The notes below the pieces were generated by a model. It made no database searches, was not told the origin of the DNA, and was given only the letters and a program-made list of their open reading frames with translations. Source: Plakobranchus ocellatus (taxonomy: Eukaryota; Mollusca; Gastropoda; Plakobranchidae). From it: 21,380 bases of DNA. Of the stretch, positions 1-12,300 are shown piece after piece. Within the stretch, counting starts at the first letter, position 1; each line of letters begins with the position of its first letter. Where the stretch lies: positions 1,162,104 through 1,183,483 of the forward strand of contig BLXT01000641.1 of assembly GCA_019648995.1 (NCBI GenBank), given 5' to 3'. The translations under genes and the position numbers were made by a program.

Positions 1-369
1 TTTTTTACGTCACGTAACTTCACATTCTTTCTCCTTTAAAATTTAATTGTTGCTACTTATAGGCTGTTCACTAATCAGCGATCTTCAGGTTTTGGCGTTT
101 GTCAGTGCTAGTGTCCGTTTTTTTTTTCTTTTTTTTTTTTTAAGTTAAAGTGAAGATTTCTAAAATAAATTGGTTTTTGTTTGTTCATTTCATATATATA
201 TTTATTCATATATGTATATATATATAATTAAGATGAAGTATAATTATATTTTTATGTTTTAGCACAAGATGAGCCATTAATGTGAGTAATTTCGGAAGTA
301 AAGCATCTAAATGATTCATGATCTTATTGTATGTATAATCCTTTTTGTGTTGTTGTTTTCAATCAACAG
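1..369 (+). other. 3' part of an IFT74 intron entering from the left edge
   Basis: No coding exon is recognisable here. The stretch is AT-rich, with a T run near 120-140 and a TA-rich tract near 190-230. It ends in a pyrimidine-rich stretch and the acceptor AG at 368-369. The upstream exon that should encode the residues just before AEALASEI is not present, so it lies outside the window. Confidence 0.7.
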
Positions 370-3300
370 GGCAGAAGCACTAGCATCAGAAATAAGAGAT
401 CTGCAGGGGGAACTTGGTGATTACAACACGGTATAGTAACATCTCAAGTTCTTAAAACTCTTTCAAGAAATAAAGATTTCCTCATTGCTGTAAGGCTGAT
501 AAATTCTCCATTTTTATGGATGTCATTTTTTTATGTTAAAGAAGGGTTCAGGCTTTAAAACAAGACCAAATGTAAATCATGAGTGCTTAATGTGAGGTAA
601 AAATATGAAAATACTCCCAATAAATATTGCTATATTTAGTATTATATGAGCAGCAATCTTTAGAAGAAAAAGTCAATTTTTTTTTAGGAATTCCTATCTT
701 GATAGAGGTCTTAACTTATAAGACAAAAAAATATGATTTTTTTTTAATGTTCATAAAATATGAAGCCAGCCTATTAGAGGTTTATACATAAAGACTTGGC
801 TTGTTTGAAACCTTGCACTTTAGGGCTTTCCTTTTTATTCATTCAGGTAGACCTAGACTCTGCCCTATTATCTTGGTGATATTTTGATGATAATTAGACT
901 TGTTTGAAAAATTGTTAGGATTACATAGAGAAAATGTGCCATTGTTCTTGTCATTTATTCCCATCACGTCTCATGATAATTTATAAGTTTTTATCTGTTG
1001 TTGTGTCGAGGGTATCTAATGTAAACCTCATTCATCCATATACAGTTGGTCGACAAACTTACAACAGATGAAGATATCCATGACGTGGAGTTTGACTGTG
1101 AGAATGTAAGCTCATACTTTCCTTTTTGTTTGCTTTCTTCCCTTATAGGACTGTACTTTTTAATCACCTATAATCATTATATTATGTTTGAATGTAGGCC
1201 TTTTTTTTTTTGTACATGGCCTAGTGAAGAAAATGTTGTTTGAGGGTAATTAAGCAACCACAAAGTAATAATTATTGGTCTTGGTAAATAAAAATAATTT
1301 AGAGTATCACTGCAAAATTTGATATTTTGCAGAAAAATTGCTCATAAAAATATAGGTTTTATACTTTTTAGAAGGCATCATACTTAGGTTTTGAGGTGAA
1401 TTTTACACAAGACTCTCTCAAAGGTTATGAGAGAAACCTAGAACTTTAATAAATGCAACAATATTTATTGCACTTGTACCTATAGCAAAATGTTTCTTTT
1501 TTTGTGATAACGCTACTCAACTTAAATTTTTGTTTTGGAATTATGACTTCTGCATGAATGAGATTGACTTGTGTATACTTCCAAGAGGAGCTCAAGAAGT
1601 GGGCTTTTTTAAAAGACCCTTTTGAATTATCTGTTTAAAAATTGAGTAAAATATTGACTTTGCAGCTTCATTTGAAAAAATAAATCTTAAAGAAATAAAA
1701 GGCTTTCAAAGTACAGAGTGAACGTATAGATAAAGTTAAAGCTTATGCAGCAAGACTTTTTTTTCTTGTTTTTGCTTTTATTCAAAGCCACATTAGTTTG
1801 ACCATAATTTTATGTGCTAATTTTTATTTTCTCATTTAGCTCAAAACTGAGAATGACAGAAATGCCAAAAGAATGGAGGATGGTTTTGAAATGAAAAAAC
1901 AGTAAGTTATTTTGTTAGGCTGATAGAGCTTAAAAATTTGCTAATATATTGGGTTTTGATATTTAGATCCAGCCGAAAGTTTTGGGCTTCATCTTGTGAG
2001 CATTCTCTTTAATAAGAGCTCGGAAAGACAGAGATCACCCAGTTGTGGAAATGCTATCAGATCTCTTAAGCCTTGACACTTTCTTTATTTTAACTATCAT
2101 ATCAAATTGCTGTAATTGCTGTTTAATATGACTCGAGACCATGCTAATGAGTCAGAAGTGGTATTTTGAACACTTTAAAGATTGTAACTATCTGATATGT
2201 CTTTCTGTGAGGTTTGCTTTTAAGTGAAAACTAAGTAAAGCTATGTTGATTCTGACCAGAGGCATGAATTAAAAAAAAATTTTTTTGAAAAAGCGATCTC
2301 AGACAAAAAAAAAATAATCTTAAAAATTGTTTTCTCAAAACTGTAATATGTGACTAATTTCAATACATATTATTGAATTCTATAGAATGGTGTTTTTTTT
2401 TTTAAGCCATAGATTTGTGGAAAAAAGCCTCTGTAAGATATAACGTGTCCTCAATATGAAAGATGCCACTTATGATTTTGTCAATTCATGCATTGAAAAA
2501 ATAATGAAGACACCTGGATATTATGCAAGTATTTTGTTCACATTGATTATAATTTGATTGAATGTGGAACATTTTTTTTCTGAGAATGGGTAAAAAAGAA
2601 AAACAATTTTTTAAATTTTTGCCATTGTAAATTTTACTTTTGAAATATAACATCTCTTTCGATTAAATTTTTTTGTTTTGGGCTTTTATGGGATTACCCA
2701 TAGCAGCTCATGCTCATTTTGCTTAAATTGTCTTGGAAAAGCTTGGAAAAATTTTAGACTGATATGCATTAGTCATATTTTTTCTGAAGAGAAATAAAGC
2801 ATGGACCATCAAGATTATTTTAATTAAACTTAAAATCTATTTGCCATCACCTGTTCCACAACTGTGAGTGTCCTCATTCAATTTTCACCATTTTTAAAAG
2901 TTATAATTTTTCGTTTCTTTTGTAGGTTTCATCTTTGCTTTTAGGCAAAACTTTTTTTTTAATGTACCTTGATTTCCCAAGTTACAATTTTAGGGAAGGG
3001 GAACCCCCCTTTTTTAAAGTAGCAGAATATTAAATAAGCATGTGTCTATGTCAAGATTATACCCTTTGTTTTTTAGTTGAGAAAAATATTGTTGCGTTTT
3101 GTGCATTTTTTTTCTTAAATATCAATGATTGCCATCTCTATTAGACGTGAAGATCAGATCCAAATGCTGGAGACGGAATTGGATCAGGAGAAGAGAATGG
3201 CAGACAGTTTGGTCAATGATATGGTAAACTTGGTTGTTTTTTTTTTTTCATATGTAGTGAAATATTGGAAAAAGAAGAAATCCAGTAATGAAACAATGAA

Positions 3301-6300
3301 AGAGAATTTTTTTTTTTTCTTAATTTGACCACGACTTTTTAATATACATATTTTATATTTATTTATATAGACTCCTGTTGACTTTGCTCTTCTAGGAAAT
3401 TGATTTGTTTGTCAATAAATTACACACAAATGTAGCAAATAAGTTTTCTGATTTAAAAAAAATATACATTTCTTTAATCTTTTATAGTCTTTGTTATAAA
3501 TGCCAACCATCTATGAGAAATTTTGAAAGATAAAGTCTTGGATTACACAAGTGAGGCACTTATCAAAACACATATTAGCAATGGTTTTTTCACTTTGTAG
3601 TTACCTCTGAGAAATTTTTTCCCCAGGTAACTTTTTGTTTACTTGGAAACATTTCATGATTCTGCTTTAAAAGATGGGATAAAGTAAAGATGATATAATT
3701 GTGACATGTGATTAGTTTTACTACTCTCGGATATCGAGTTATACGATAAACACAAATGCAAATTGCAGCTTGCTCTTTATATATATATTTTTAATTGTCA
3801 AACCAATGTCTGTTGGATGAAATCTGCAGGATCCAAACCTGCGGCAGAGATACCTGCAGCTGAAAGACATGAATGAGCATGCACTGAAGCAGTTAGAGAT
3901 TGGCAGGCAGGAGCTTGACATGTGCAACTCCAAGATTGAAAACTTGCAAGAGGTTAGAAATTGGTGTTTGGGTTATTGACATGTTTAAGTAAATTTTTTT
4001 TTATGAGGCAATCAATATTCATTTAATGGAAATGGAATGAAAACCATGACAATGGGTATTCAGACTCAGAGGGACACCAGATCATTTTTCATATATCAAT
4101 TCTGAATCAATTCATCATTAAAATTAAAGAGGAATGCAGTTTTTACTGTAAAAAAAGTTCCTCAAATTCTTAAACAACCAGTGGAGATGCTAGATGGTAA
4201 AGTCTTCATATGAAAACATCTGACCAAGGGGTTTATTGATTGCACACATTATTTCTTTGAACTGCTGGTTGTGGGTGGATGGGCTGTAAGAGTTATTTAA
4301 GAATCATTGATAGCATAAGTCTTTGTCTTGAATTTTACAGTCAAACTTGTTGGCTTGATTGAAAAAAAAAATTATTGTATCTGTCACAAGGTTTAAGGAA
4401 GAAGACAAAAGTCAATGTATAGGCAAAACCAATAATAAACCCCTTAAAATTATTTTTTATAATTTTCTTCATAATCAGGAGCTGTCTTTGTCTCAAGTCA
4501 AGCAAGAAGCAGGTACAGTTGTACTTATTAAGGATTTCTAAAAATCAAATTTGAAATCATTTTGTTTGTCTTTTTTTTTGAGAATTTTTTTTTCTGTTAT
4601 AGCAAAAGTAATTTCCTACCCCCCCCCCCCCCNNCCCCCCCCCCCCCCAAAAAAAAACAACCAAAAGGTAATGTTGGAAATAAAATTTTCTTTCTTTGAT
4701 CTGCAAACAATGGCCAAAACTGCAGGAAATTGCAACTTTTTCTACACAAGGACAAAATTCTAAAAATACTTTCAGCATGTTGAATTGCCTTCTCTTACAC
4801 CATTCTCAGTACGCTTGTATGACCAGCTGCATGAGCTGGAGGTGAAGCGAGACAGTCTCTTGGAGGAGGCAAAGAGTAAAGGCTCACCGGCAGAGGAGCG
4901 AGAATCTCTGCTGAAACAGGTCAAGGAGGACAACCAGGAGATTGCCAGTATGGAGAGACAGTAAGGGAGAACAATTTATGTTTTTACACCAGTTTATTTC
5001 AGCAGGATTTTGTGCATGGTATTTTTGTTTGGAACTTAACTAGAAATGCACCTATGCTTTTACACAGTTATAATCAATAACTTTTATTTTTGTAATTTTA
5101 TAAATCAGCCATAAGTCTGCTGATTAAAATAATTTATTTCTCATATGAAAAGATGATACGATGTCTAGACCTAGATATATATTTTCATTTTTGAGGAATA
5201 TTTAATTCCTATCTTTGTATAAATTCTCTGTATTCCAACCCCAATGTCTAGGCAAAAAAAACCTAAAGTGTTCAAATAAGCAGACCTGCTAATTTCACAA
5301 AAGTGCAGTGAAGGCCCATAAATTCTATTTTCTGGGTGGTTAATTTAAAATAATATGATAATTTTAGGTGTAGGTCTGTATGTGATGTTTGCTTTTCAAG
5401 GCCCTATATTTGTCAGAAATTTGGTTTTTTTTTTATCATGGATTGTGATTTTCTCAGAACTCGTGAAATCCAAGAGAAGATAGATCAACTCCAGGAGGAC
5501 ATTCAGCAGCTTGACCTTGACATTGAGGAGAATCAAGGTCAGAGAGTTCTTATCGTCTTTCAGAAAAGCCTTCAAAATTGTTAACACTCTTGTTCAAAAC
5601 AAAATTCCTGTCATTTATGTCTATTGTCAACTTTTATTGAAAAGACATTGTTTAAAATAATAAAAAAAAAAAAAAAAGAATTCCTTCAATGGCTATACTG
5701 TTCCCTAAAATAAGGTTTCCCGGCTTGCTATATAGTAATTATTCATTTGCTGAATATAGATAAACAAAGAAGGTAAACATGAAATCATAGATATAAAAGT
5801 GTCTTTTTTTTAATGCAAATCAGAATATTCAATTTGTACTTATACCGGCAATAACAGTCACAATGGAGTTTTATAGCCAAGATTGTAAAATTATATTGCT
5901 GATAATACTAGAAATTAGAAACAGAATAAACTCCTTTGTGTTATCTCAAATATCTTAATAAAAACACACATACACACAGTCTGGTTACTATTATTCTGCT
6001 TTTTTTTAACATAGTTAAAGTCTCACACTCATCGCCCATTTTAACTCCTGACAAATTTTGATTTTCTTGTCTTTTTGCGTTTTTTCCTTAGGGGAAAGAA
6101 ATCAAAAATACAAAGAGTTGAAAAAAAGAGAGGAAAGCATGGATGGTAAGATTCAAGTTTTTTGGGGGTTATTTTTTTTTTCCCTGAATGTTGGAAAAGC
6201 ATTTGTGTATAACTTTTTAGGCTTCTTGGAAACAAGATGCTCAGAAGAGTTGGAAAGCCAAATCTTTTTTTTTTAAATGTAGCATACTCTAGATCTAGGT

Positions 6301-9300
6301 CTCATAGATTATCAACATGATTTATGAATAAACGTTTTTGATATCTTTTCGTCTGGTTCTGATATAAAATATATAGATAGAAGAATGCAATGTCTCAGAC
6401 AAGCCAGTGAGAAAAAAAATCTCAAGTAGGTCTAGGCCTACATTTAGATCTGATTCCAGAGCCTTTGTAAACCTCTTGATCATTTCCATTTATTTCCTCA
6501 ATCATACATTGCAAAAAAACAACACAAAGTCACCATTATCATTATGCTTTTTGACCTCATGGACAGCTTCCCAAAAAGAATCTGTAGCCCCTAATTTATA
6601 TATATTTTCAAAAAAGTAGTCATGTCATTTTTTTTCAACTTTGTTTTATTGCAAAGATCTGTTTTTCTTTTTCAGCATGCTAAAATTTTGTGTACAAATA
6701 TAGATAGAGCAATTTTTCAATAAAACCCTAAAAACCCCGAGTGCCCGTGGGCCTAAAAAGTGGTGGGAGCTGCGTGAGTTAAGAGAACTTATGCTCATAT
6801 TTCTAATTTTAACAAATATTAATAACAATATTTGTTATTGTAATGCTAGTTTTTGTTTTGTTTTGTATATGAAATTTCGAATGTGCTGTTGCCTTTTATA
6901 CATGTTTCCTTTCAATTTTGACAGCAAATTTACATTTTGATTATATTTTTTTCTTCTTCTTTCATAGAGTTTTTGGCTTCCTTTGAGGAAAATAAAGCTG
7001 ATGAAATTGTAAGTACTGCCTCACTCTTTGCACACATAGGCCTATCTTTCTTTTTTTTTTTTTTTTGATTGTCCTATTAATTGTCTTTGTAACAAAAAGA
7101 CCAGACTTAGGTTTTGTTATTGAACGCACGCCAACTCGAGAGTTCTAGAAAGGACCAGTTAAGGGGAGTTAATTTATGCAAAGCGAAAGAGAATTCATTA
7201 CGAAAATGAACGTGACTCATGTTCTATTTTTAGCCCAGGGGTTTTTCCTAATGTCTTTTCGAAGACTGCTTTTATGCTATTTTAGGATTATGATGTAATA
7301 TTCTAGATCTATACTTTCGAACGTTCTACGCTTGCATTTAGGGATAGATTTCCAGAAATTTGTAGAGTTTTCTTTTGAAAAGGTATAAATACCGGGAGAA
7401 GATTGGTGAAAGGTAGACTCAGACTGAGACTGAGACTCAGAGATATACCAGTATCACACAGAGACACAGAAAAGACACAGAGTAGGCAGAAAGTTCGTAG
7501 AGATCACAGAGATTATAGAGATTGCAGTAAGATCATTGTATAGCGATTACGCAGATTAATAGAGCTAGATCTAGCTTTCTTAGCGACGGCCTATGTGAAT
7601 ATTGTTTGATTTGATTTTTGCTGTTGAGTTAAATAAACTCAGTTCTTTGTTCTTCACACGATCTCCAGAGTTCCGTTATTTCTCAGTTAGGTCTATATAG
7701 ATCTAAAGAACTCAACGTCCTACATCAGAGATATTATCTACATTTTATTTCTGGTGTTTGTGACAGTCTTGATAAGATTTTTTTTAAGAGGGAGAAGTAG
7801 TTAAATTTTTTTGGATATAACAAAGTTTTCCCAGAAAACAGTGTTCAAGGAAAGATTGTTGAAATTTTCTTCTTTAGCTAATGTTTTTTACAATAGATGT
7901 TTAAACTGTAAAAATGATAAGCATCTGTTCCGTGTCTTTCATGAAAATCGCAAACATTTCTAAAGCTACCATTTTTTTTTTTTAACAGATCCCCATTTTT
8001 TCTCATCAAAAGTTTACTTTCAACATTATCTTTCAGTCATACAACAACAACAAAAAATTATTTGAATCTGAAAGATTTAAATAACTTTGTATCCTGCACA
8101 TAATAAAAGTGTCCCATCAACCCATCAACCAGAATTCTCTTAAAGGTAAAACTAAAAGAGAGAAAACCATGTCAGTTAAATATGAACCCCTTATGTTTAG
8201 TATTGTAAGTTGTAACATGTGTGCAATATATTTACACATTCCTTATCCTACAATTTTTTTCAGCGCAAGATTGCTGAACTAGAACAGGGAGTTGTCACTC
8301 TGCTGGAGAACATGAGCAGGGTGAGCCCAAGTTTGTGTCCATGCCTAAAGCTCAGCTTTTTTTTTTTTCAACTGTATTTGATATAAGTCAGTGGTTTTGT
8401 CTTGATTGTAACTAAAGGGTTGAATTTTGTGTAAATTTCGAGTTAGGTTATTGTACTAAAAGTCAGGAATAAAATTCAACGGAATGAAAATTACTATCGT
8501 CAAAGTCCTTTTTTTTTCTTCTTTTTTTTTTATTGAAGGAACATGAAGCATAGGGATTTTACTTCTTTTATTTCATGTTTCACATTTTATTATGTGATGG
8601 GAAAGGTTTTTTTTTTTTGGTTTTAATTTCAGAATATGGGCCGCTTCACTCATTTGCCCACCCCAAAAGAGCTGATGTCCATGAAGGCAGACCTTCAGTT
8701 CAAAGAAGATGAGAGGCAGAAATCTGAGAGCACAACCATAGGTCTTGCAGCAGGTAAGAGCAATTCGTCTTATTTCTCAGGGCTTATTTGCAGTCCAAGC
8801 CTGTTCTTAACCTCACTTCACTTCACTTCAGTTCATTTCACATATTCCTTGACTTCCCTAGATATTGTTAAGGTACATATGAAGGCATGTCTCATATATA
8901 TCCTTCCATTTGCCTCTATTTTATTCCACCCTATGGGACTCTTCCTTAACTATTATTGCTTGTTATTACTTTATTTCTTCTCATGCGAAGCAAAAAAAAA
9001 TGTGCATAACTCCACAACCAAACATTGCAGATCCATACAATTGTCTCGAAGCGTTGTCCCAGTATGTGTGCGAAATTTTACTAAAATCCATCTTATGGCT
9101 GCAAAACATACTTACAACAAAAATGGACACCTAAAAACTGTAATATAATAACATCATGATTTGCAATTAAAAAAAAAATTGAGTTTGCTTATATAGGGGG
9201 CGTGTGATTTGCAGATTTGGGTGTGATCCCATTCTGAAATTCAGCGCTAGTGAATATACATTACATGACAGTACGATTACAAAAAATAAGAACCAAAAAA

Positions 9301-12300
9301 CAAAAACTCCTCAATCATTATAAAACAAATGAGCTGCAGGATATTTCAACAAGGTGTGGCGATGTCTCATTCTAGTTTGTTCACACATATCTTCAAAATA
9401 AACGTCTGAATTTATCGGAAAAAAATGCCTGGCCCCCGCAGTCATGCAATTTGAATCCAATGAACAACTCAATTTGAAATTAATTGTCTGAAAGGATACT
9501 GCGGTAGACAAAAAAATCCACAAAAAAGCGATTGAAACAAAAGGGGGAGTGAAGAGTGCTGGAATCGAATTCCTGTTCAAGAAATCAAAAAATCCATCAC
9601 CTCATTGAAAAATAGACTCAGAGCTGTTCTTGACAAGATGGAGGGCCTATTGACCTCACTTGACTTTGAGCAGAAATAATTTTTGCGTTATGACATCACA
9701 GTTTTGAGGGTGTTCATCCCTATCCCCAAGCTACCTTGGAATCTTTCAATAGAAACCAATGAAATCCATAAAAACACTTATACTAAATAGAGCAGTGCTT
9801 GGTGAGAATCGCATGGTCATACAATGAGATAACACAAAGATATCCACCCGTGAAATTTTGGTGTTTTTCTTCCTCAACTGATACTTTTTTTTTTGTTTTT
9901 TCACTTCATAAATTGTTATCAAATGAAATGTAATAAGAAACATGTAATAGTTAAACGCATGTTTCACATGTCATTTTTTATATATGTATGTCATAATTTG
10001 GTCATCAGTGTGATAAGGCATATCTTTAACCCTCAGAGCGAGAGAAACTTCAGCATGACCTGCAGAAGATGGAGCAGTTTGAAGAAAAACTGAATGAGGA
10101 ACTGGTGGTTTTACGAGAGAAAGTGGTCACTATGGAGAAGCAGCTGGACACATACTCCGATCTGGACCGCCTGCGGTCTGATGCAGACTCTAAGAAACAG
10201 GTAGGCCTTCCTGAATTTTTTTTCAATTGAGTGTAAAAATTAAAATACTTCAAAAGTTCATTTATCAATATTTTAACCAAATTTTGGTGATTTTTTTTCT
10301 ATCTTATTTTAAAATATTATCTTTTCAACTTCTTTTTCAGAAACTCATGGATGACAGAATAATTTTGCAGAAGCGACGTGACAACTTTAAGAAAATGATC
10401 CAGGCTCTAACTGTGCGATATGAGGGTCTGAAATCACAGCTTAATGAGAATGAAACATATTCACAGGTGATTGAGAATCAAAAATACTATCTGAAACCAT
10501 TATTATGCGACATTTTTTAGAAAAGGAGCAAATTTTAAATATCCCAGCAACAGTTTTATCTATTTCTATAAAGTTTAAGTAAAGACAAAAAAGATATTAT
10601 TCTAAAAAAGGCAACTAATATAATGTGTATTTTCTGATACCACTCAGTTCAAATGATTGACTAACTATCACAGCCTAAAATAAAATAAATCACAAGGACA
10701 CGAGTATACAGCATGTTTCACTGGGGTTTTAAAAAAAAAAATACGAACATCCCATATTTTTAATTTTACTTCCTATTATTATCCAGCACACTTTTGTTTG
10801 AATTCTGATGTTTTATGTTGGTTTTTTTTTTGTCTACATAAATTTTCATAATTTTCGAATGTGGATATGTCTGTGAAAATATTTTTACTGATATTTAATT
10901 GCTTTTGTTTTTTTGTTGGTTTTTTTTTTTCAGTTGATGAACCTGGAGAAAAAGTGGCAGCATCACGAGCAGAACAATTTTTCCATGAAGGAATGTATCC
11001 TTTTGACTCAGACTAGGTGTATGCATATTATTATTACCCACCTTTGCAGTAGAAAGCAGTTGCCTGGTAAGAGTTATGCTCGAAAAATACTGCATTAGGA
11101 TAACAGTAGATATATTTAATCCTGTCCGTACTTTTGTTCCCCCAAGGCTGTTTTTAATTTTTTAAAAGTACTTAAAATGGGGATTTTTTTCAGCTTTTTA
11201 GTTTTCCTCAAAAAATAATTTGACATGTGATTACATAATAATGATTGACAGAAAATCAATATTGAATTGACCTTAGGTCATTTCTGAAACCCTCCCTTTT
11301 TTTCACACTTTGTAAAGTATGGGGTGATTTTGTTATCCCCAACGCCCAGATAGGTGTATAGCTATTTTTTCACTATATACTGTATGGGAACAGGCAGTTA
11401 CCCTACAAGTGTGGATAAGACTAGTTTCAGTATGGATTGTCAACATGACTCAGAAAAGAAACGTTTTTTTTATATCTATATGGTCCAATTCTGATATAAA
11501 TTATATGGAAGAATGTAATGACTTCTGTTTTATCAAATCTTTTTTTTTTTCAGTCCAGTAATAAATATTCTTCATGTTCGAATTAAATGTTTCCTCTCAA
11601 ATATTTCCAGCTAGGATTGGCCTGTGGCTTTAAAACATTGGTATATCCTCTGCATTCGGTCATATTTTTTGGCTTTTTAATATAAGCAAAACGTATATAT
11701 TTTTTTCTCTATTTTTAAATTTTGTGGTGAACAAAAGAACTTAATTGAATCACTAGTGTATATAATATATTGGTTTTTTTTTTTCTTCTAATATCAGCTT
11801 TATAATTTCTATTACATATTTTGAGTGGCTGGCATTCATGATATGATAGAACACATAGAAATTATGAGAAACTCGTATCTTCATTTCATCTATGAGGGTT
11901 TTAATGTGTTTTTTTTTTTCTTTTTTAAAAATGGCCCATTAATTTTTATTTGAAAGATTAGCTTGAATGGGAGTTGCTGACGTAAATGTAAAGGCTTAAA
12001 TAGAATAACATTTTTCTTTTTTTTTTTTTTTGGTGAAATAAAAGAACTGAACAATGCCCTTAAAGGGTTAATGGAGGACATAAATAAATGCCAATTTTTT
12101 TTTAGTTTTCTTGATTCACCTGTAAAATTTTTGTTGTTTTAATTCATGAAACGTTCAAAAGGAAATAACTATTTTTCTTCACACCAGAAGAAATGGGAAA
12201 ATCAGGAATGTGAGCTGCTTTGAATGGCCCTTGATACTTCTAGGGTAAATCAAACTTTCAGCTTTCCCTCTGCATGAACTTGTAAGATGAATTATTTTGT

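Larger units (their letters stand above)
431..6091 (+). other. IFT74 introns 1-8 (window numbering), no clear element inside
   Basis: The introns are 431-1045, 1106-1839, 1902-3144, 3224-3829, 3953-4478, 4513-4809, 4961-5457 and 5538-6091. All have GT donors (GTAAG-like in most; GTTAGA in intron 5, GTACAG in intron 6, GTCAGA in intron 8) and AG acceptors after pyrimidine tracts. They are AT-rich with many T or A homopolymers. Apart from the C/N run at 4619-4648, I see no recognisable transposon, RNA gene or second reading frame. Confidence 0.6.
7088..7765 (+). mobile_element. Solo long terminal repeat of an LTR retrotransposon (678 bp)
   Basis: The element begins TGTAACAAAAAG and ends GTGTTTGTGACA. 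The termini are imperfect inverted repeats (9 of the outer 12 positions pair) with canonical TG...CA ends, and a 5-bp duplication flanks it. Inside, a TATA box (TATAAATA, 7384-7391) and a poly(A) signal (AATAAA, 7632-7637, followed by a T/G-rich stretch) divide it into U3 (about 300 bp), R (about 240 bp) and U5 (about 110 bp). It carries an ACTCAGACTGAGACTGAG-type repeat near 7417-7440 and the palindrome AGCTAGATCTAGCT at 7563-7576. No primer-binding site, gag or pol follows, so it is a solo LTR left by LTR-LTR recombination. It lies in IFT74 intron 10 in the sense direction. The superfamily (Ty3/Gypsy, BEL/Pao or other) cannot be told from the LTR alone. Confidence 0.85.
7083..7770 (+). repeat. 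5-bp target-site duplication flanking the solo LTR
   Basis: GTCTT occurs at 7083-7087, directly before the LTR start, and again at 7766-7770, directly after its end. A perfect 5-bp direct repeat of host sequence at both edges is the mark left by retroviral-type integration. Confidence 0.8.

Noticed and set aside
1046..1243. Independent small protein at 1046-1243
   Set aside because: It is IFT74 exon 2 ([16 protein letters not shown]) running past its GTAAGC donor.
4551..4778. Proline-rich (+) and glycine-rich (-) frames through the C run
   Set aside because: They exist only because of the homopolymer and the two N bases; nothing supports translation.
7115..7724. Alternative LTR borders TGTTAT (7115) to CCTACA (7724)
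   Set aside because: They also look LTR-like, but no matching target duplication flanks them. The 7088/7765 borders have both paired ends and the exact GTCTT repeats.
8636..9148. Longest open frame in the window (170 codons) as a separate gene
   Set aside because: Its first 40 codons are IFT74 exon 12. A consensus GTAAGA donor follows at 8754, and the rest is intron with no conservation or sensible composition.
9311..9580. 89-codon - strand frame in IFT74 intron 12
   Set aside because: It is the opposite-strand shadow of the transposase relic, with no recognisable family.
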